Below are positions 1 through 64,000 of a DNA stretch of 64,000 nt, piece after piece; positions within the stretch are counted from its first letter, which is position 1; each line of letters starts with the position of its first letter. The notes under the pieces were generated by a model. It worked only from the letters and a program-made list of their open reading frames with translations. It was not told the DNA's origin and made no database searches. The translations under genes and the position numbers were made by a program. Source of the DNA: Pisaster brevispinus (lineage: Eukaryota; Echinodermata; Asteroidea; Forcipulatida; Asteriidae); the NCBI GenBank assembly GCA_023634235.1, contig JAMKCF010000019.1, positions 6,513,947-6,577,946 on the forward strand, read 5' to 3'.

Positions 1-735
1 GCAAAAAAAGCTTCATGGAATAGACACATACTGTCCAAAGTTTCTAAAAGATGAAACAGTACAGTGAAAAAGCTGGAATGTAGCTGCGGGAGAAGATTAT
101 GAAATGAAAACAGAGAAAGTTGAGTGATCTGAGTTACAAACTAGAGGCAAGACCTTGGCAACATAGTCCTCTGCACAAGAAGAGGTGCAGTAGGTACCTA
201 CCATCGGAAGCACGATCCGGAACATGAGTATGAGATGAAATGATCTAACAAAGATCCTGGAAGAGGGAAAAATGATGCGTTGCAACCTGGAATCTTAATA
301 TTATTAGAATGGGTCAGCCATTCCTTGTGATAAACATTAAAGTCACCAAATACCATGATTTGATTAGAAGGGTGCTGAGAAATAGCCAAGTCATTGATAT
401 CAGAGATCTAAAGCATCTAGCACTGTGCAGGATGATGATGAAGGTAAAGGATACAGGAAAAACAGGCAGGTTGTGGAATGGAGAAATGAAAGACGAAAGC
501 ACATGTATGTACTCATGATTGTCACATTTCAGAAGAGAGGAGATGACAGTTTCTTTGACAAAGACACACCGACTGTGGGATGGAGGGTGGTCAAGGCAAT
601 AAAGATATATCTAGGTAATTTAAAAGAATCAGAGGAAATGTCACAATTCAGTCTGCTCTCAGATAGAGGTAGCAAATCAGCTGCAGGAGAGTGGTTGAGA
701 CAAAAGGTTGAACTGAAGTGAAGTTGGAATGAAAG
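1..735 (-). mobile_element. LINE endonuclease-domain fragment (decayed)
   Basis: Read on the minus strand, the frames give SESRLN-DISSDSFKLP-Y around 610-680, then a stop-broken stretch, and MVFGDFNVYHKEWLTHSN at about 300-355. These are hallmarks of the apurinic-type endonuclease of non-LTR retrotransposons (ETWL-like and GDFN motifs). Several frameshifts and stops show it is dead. It runs off the left edge. Clade is uncertain (Nimb/I-like or CR1-like). Confidence 0.72.
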
Positions 736-2728
736 CACCTGATACTGGAAAAAGCAATACAGTACAGAGTCGCTATAAACACGGCAGGGTCCATGAAATC
801 TGTTCAGTATAGCGGTAGTTTGGTAAAGCAGATTTCAGCCTTGATTGTTCAAAGCCAAATCCAAGATGGTGTTGGCGAGCAACAAGCATTGAAGTGCACC
901 CTCTTTTGATTTCCCCACTGCATCTGGCACCTTCCAGCCCTCTATTAAGCATTGTTTTGATGGTAATACATACATGGGCACTTATTTAAATGTTGCAAGA
1001 TAAATAATAAATAATAATTTTAAAAAAAGGTAATAAAACCTAAACATTGTGTTTTATTATTTTGAAATATATTTTGTATGTTTTGAGATTATTTTAGGAA
1101 TGTAATTTATTTTACTAATTTTGTGAAAATTAATTAACAAATCTTTGTAAATGTAGGGCTATGACAAAATAACTTTGGGTTTATTAGTAATTCAAAAAAA
1201 CCAACAACACATGTACACACCGAAAACCAACGCTAAAAGGAAGTGAAAGGCCAAACAGGTAAGTTTACTTTCCCTTGTCTTTTGGGGTTTTTGTTGTTGT
1301 TGTTGGGGGGGGGGGGTCCTTGGGGGTTTGAGGGACAGAGAAGGGTAAAGCAACACCTTATTATTTTATTTCAAAATGGGGTGGTTCTTTCTTTATTTTT
1401 TAATGAATGGAGGGGGTTAGGGCAAGATTTCTTTTATTGTATTATTTTAAACAACTGACAGGTGCAGATTTTACTGTCGTTTGATTCTGAAAAAAAAACC
1501 CATTGGGTTTGAACTTTGGCTGACTTCTACACTGTCTTGAAAAAGTCTGTGATGGTTTTCCATTTCTTCATGTCATCACGCCTATGCCTTTTAAAATCAA
1601 AAGAATGCCAAAAGTTACCGCCTTATTGTTATAATTTAATTGTCCATTCTCTTGGCTCTTGATCTTCGGCCCCCTCCTTTAATTTTTGTGTTGTGATTCT
1701 CACACCTCCAAGTATCCATATGCTTCAGTGCTTCAATTTATCCCATTGGCTTAGTGTGGTTTTCTTACTGTATCTGTGGTGCCCTCTTTTAACCATTGTT
1801 CTCCCAAAAGGGTCCATTCAAAAGGCACCTCCAGAGTAAGTTCATCCATCAGGTAATTGAAAGAGTTTCAAACCTTAGCTGAACAGCCGGCTTTCCCTTC
1901 TATTTAATGTAGAACTACTGCCTGTCTATCATTCTCTGCCATACAAGGTCAATTGTTCTCTTTCTAATTATATTTTTAGACTTTGAAGATTGACTTCTAC
2001 TTCATCATCTGAAAAGTGAAATTGTTTATGGGGCACTTATGTGTTGTAGCAAATGTTCATTACTATTTGTGCACAAAAATTGGCAGACAGAGTTCTTGGT
2101 TGGTATGATTGTTGGTTATGGTGGCTTTTTACTGTACCAAGAGGATTTGAACGCTGCACACAAAGAGGTTTGTGCAGTCATGTTTGCATAAGTAACGAAA
2201 ATAGTCTTGTTTTATGGTCTAAAGTTGAAACTGGCCCAAAACATTCAGAGGAACTAAATGAACTCTTATGAACACATTGTCGTAAAACGTCACCCTGATG
2301 GCCTCAGGATTACAACCGAAAGTGGCTGCATGGATCACCACTCCATGCATGTCAATGGCAGTCAGTAAAACCATCTCAAACCTTTATGTCTGTTGCTAGA
2401 TCAGCCTCTCAGAGCATTGCACTGATTATCCATGCATGTGTACACTTAGCTTAATAGACTAGTTGCTGCTCCCTTCATTGTATTTGTGAATTCAAAATTG
2501 TTAGATAATAGGATTGCCGATTGGGAACAACAGACCATGCGGGAATTGCCTGAGATAATTCAAGATTTAGATTTTTTTCCCACAAGCTGGATACATGATG
2601 GGACCAAACTCGGACAGACTTGAAGACTTGCACAATCTATGGTATGCTTATTGGAATAAGCTATCTTTAAAAAAGGATTGTAAAAATGTAAAAAGTGGAC
2701 TGAACATTTAACTGCCATACACTACTAC
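736..2728. other. Intergenic or intronic DNA, no gene recognised
   Basis: AT-rich sequence downstream of the last LRRC9 exon in the window, presumably the next intron. It contains a 12-G run at 1305-1316 followed by further G clusters, and poly-A/T tracts. ORFs of up to 72 codons have no recognisable content. No LRR exon was found. Confidence 0.6.
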
Positions 2729-62715
<59,987 letters not shown>

Positions 62716-62995
62716 CTGAATAACATCAATCAAAGCATTACACACATTCAATTGTCAATAATAACTTGTTAATATCTCACTGAAACAACAGAGTCTGAAA
62801 ATTTCAGTAGTGGTCTATATTTTGTGAAAAACAGTATCTGCAGCCGTCTTTACAATCAAATAACATGTGGACAACCATTTTAAGGATTTATCTTGCTGAG
62901 TGATTCAACAAACAATTAACCCTCTTCAAGACTTTCTAATTAAAGACTCTGCTGACAGTCGGCTGACTCTCAAGGTTACTAAGAACCTGGCCAGT
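62716..62995. other. Intronic DNA upstream of LRRC9 exon a
   Basis: No feature recognised apart from the pyrimidine-rich acceptor region next to exon a. Confidence 0.5.
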
Positions 62996-63145
62996 CTGTG
63001 ATAGCTCAGTTGGTCGAGTGCCGGCACACTAAACCGAAGGTTGTTGGTTAAAATCCCGTTCTAGCTATTTTTTTTGTTCAATCCAAAATTATTTTAAAAT
63101 TTACCCAGTCAGTTTCCCTTGTGGCTTATAACTTGATATTTGAAA
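62996..63145 (+). mobile_element. tRNA-like SINE, plus copy
   Basis: GTGATAGCTCAGTTGGTCGA, CCGGCACACTAAACCGAAGG, GGTTAAAATCCCGTTCTAG, TTTTTGTTCAATCC, then CCCAGTCAGTTTCCCTTGTG. Same family as the 10-16 kb cluster, and again followed directly by the GGCTTCTG array. Confidence 0.76.
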
Positions 63146-63149
63146 CAAG

Positions 63150-63828
63150 AATGTTGTGTTGACAAACACAAATGCCTCACTGATATTAATCTCATTCATC
63201 TTGAGTAGTTGCTCAGACAACATTCATTTTGCTTTAGCCATAATGAACTTTTTTTTTACCTAGGGGTCTAAAAACAATAGGCTTCTAAGGAATGCCAAGA
63301 CCAATTCCCACACCAAGTTTGAAGTTGAAGTACCAAGTCCTTCTCAAGATATTGCTCGGACAACAGTTCTTTTGTTTTAGCAATAGTGACCTTACATTTG
63401 ACCTGGGGCAATAGGGAGTCCAAAAACAAAGGCTTCCAGGAGATCCCAAGACCCGTCCACATACCAAGTTTGGAGCTGATATTCCAAGTCCTTCTTGAGT
63501 TATTGCTCAGACAAATTTCTTTTGTTTTAGCTATAATGACCTTCAGATTTAACTTAGGGGTCCAAAACAATAGGCTTCTGGGTGATCCCAAGACCAATCA
63601 CCACACACCAAGTTTGGAGTTGATATGCCAAGTACTTCTTGAGTAATCACTTCGACAACACGTCTTTTGTTTTAGCCATAATGACCTAAATATTTAATTT
63701 AGGGGTCCAAAAACAATAGGCTTCTTGGGGATTCCAAGACAGATCTACAAATCAAGTTTGGAGTTGATATGCCACGTACAACATCTTGAGTTATTGCTTG
63801 GAAACAAAACACACACACACACACGCAT
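63150..63828 (+). repeat. Tandem array, about 125-bp GGCTTCTG unit, 4-5 copies, with (AC)n end
   Basis: Units share AACAATAGGCTTCTGGG-like, GATCCCAAGACCAAT, CAAGTTTGGAGTTGATAT, CAAGTCCTTCTTGAGTTATT, GCTC.GACAA and TTTTAGCCATAATGACCTT. Terminates in (AC)n at 63809-63826 and CGCATTTGTGGATCCCG. Same composite order (SINE, array, (AC)n) as at 15.8-16.5 kb. Confidence 0.87.
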
Positions 63829-64000
63829 TTGTGGATCCCGTTAATTGAGGACTTCTCTTTGTTCTCCAATTGTTTGGTCTTAGTTTTTTTATTGCGACAT
63901 TCCCATTGGTTTTGTACATGAAAACAAAGCAAGAACATCCTTGCTCTGTTAAACACCTGGACCTTTTTGTTTAAGTCAACGGTTTCAACGGGTAGACATG

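Noticed and set aside
1..2700. The final LRR exons of LRRC9
   Set aside because: I looked for LxxLxLxxN patterns on the minus strand left of 2729 and found none; the remaining exons are probably outside the window.

Overview
The window is AT-rich, intron-dominated animal DNA. Short exons with canonical GT/AG splice sites are scattered through kilobases of decayed transposons. The gene content, the LINE types, the abundant tRNA-like SINEs and DIRS-like retroelement remnants suggest an invertebrate deuterostome. An echinoderm is my best guess, but this is inferred, not shown.

One host gene is visible: an ortholog of LRRC9 (leucine-rich repeat-containing protein 9) on the minus strand. I resolve 14 consecutive internal exons between 62715 and 2729. 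They join in one open frame of about 759 codons with every splice phase consistent. The N-terminal third lies beyond the right edge and the C-terminal LRRs beyond the left edge, so the gene is larger than 60 kb. Exons 1-6 encode the non-LRR middle of the protein; exons 7-14 encode about 11 SDS22-like leucine-rich repeats plus linkers.

Everything else recognisable is repeat. Left part (1-11240): LINE endonuclease fragment, decayed SINE, a hairpin-ended element and a nearly complete but dead CR1/L2-type LINE (5.73-8.97 kb). 10.5-16.5 kb: clustered tRNA-like SINEs, a 320-bp AATG microsatellite, foldback MITEs and a tandem array. 18-21.4 kb: an internally deleted LINE and a probable DIRS gag relic. 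26.8-33.2 kb: two inverted copies of a hairpin-ended repeat enclosing exon 7. 33-41 kb: LINE scrap, two foldback elements and a DIRS RNase H relic. 41.7-45.8 kb: one hairpin-ended element with three other transposons nested in it. 48.2-52.7 kb: a (TAA)n tract, a 125-bp-period array, a hAT-like MITE and a Harbinger-like MITE. 52.7-55.1 kb: an R2/NeSL-type (restriction-like endonuclease) LINE, a tRNA-Leu SINE and an RTE tail. 57-62.5 kb: a foldback DNA element, a 46-bp minisatellite of about 38 copies and another hairpin-ended element.

The most unusual signal is a family of repeats that end in a near-perfect 12-13-bp hairpin (AGGTGTTCG.../...CGAACACCT). Their bodies are arrays of about 100-130-bp units. 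Each unit carries an inverted pair of ETS-type CCGGAAGT sites followed by AGGTCA half-sites, and CRE (TGACGTCA) motifs lie near the 3' end. A second family (AGCTGTTCC hairpin) has the same terminal design. I do not recognise either as a named family; a Helentron/HINE-like interpretation is possible but unproven.
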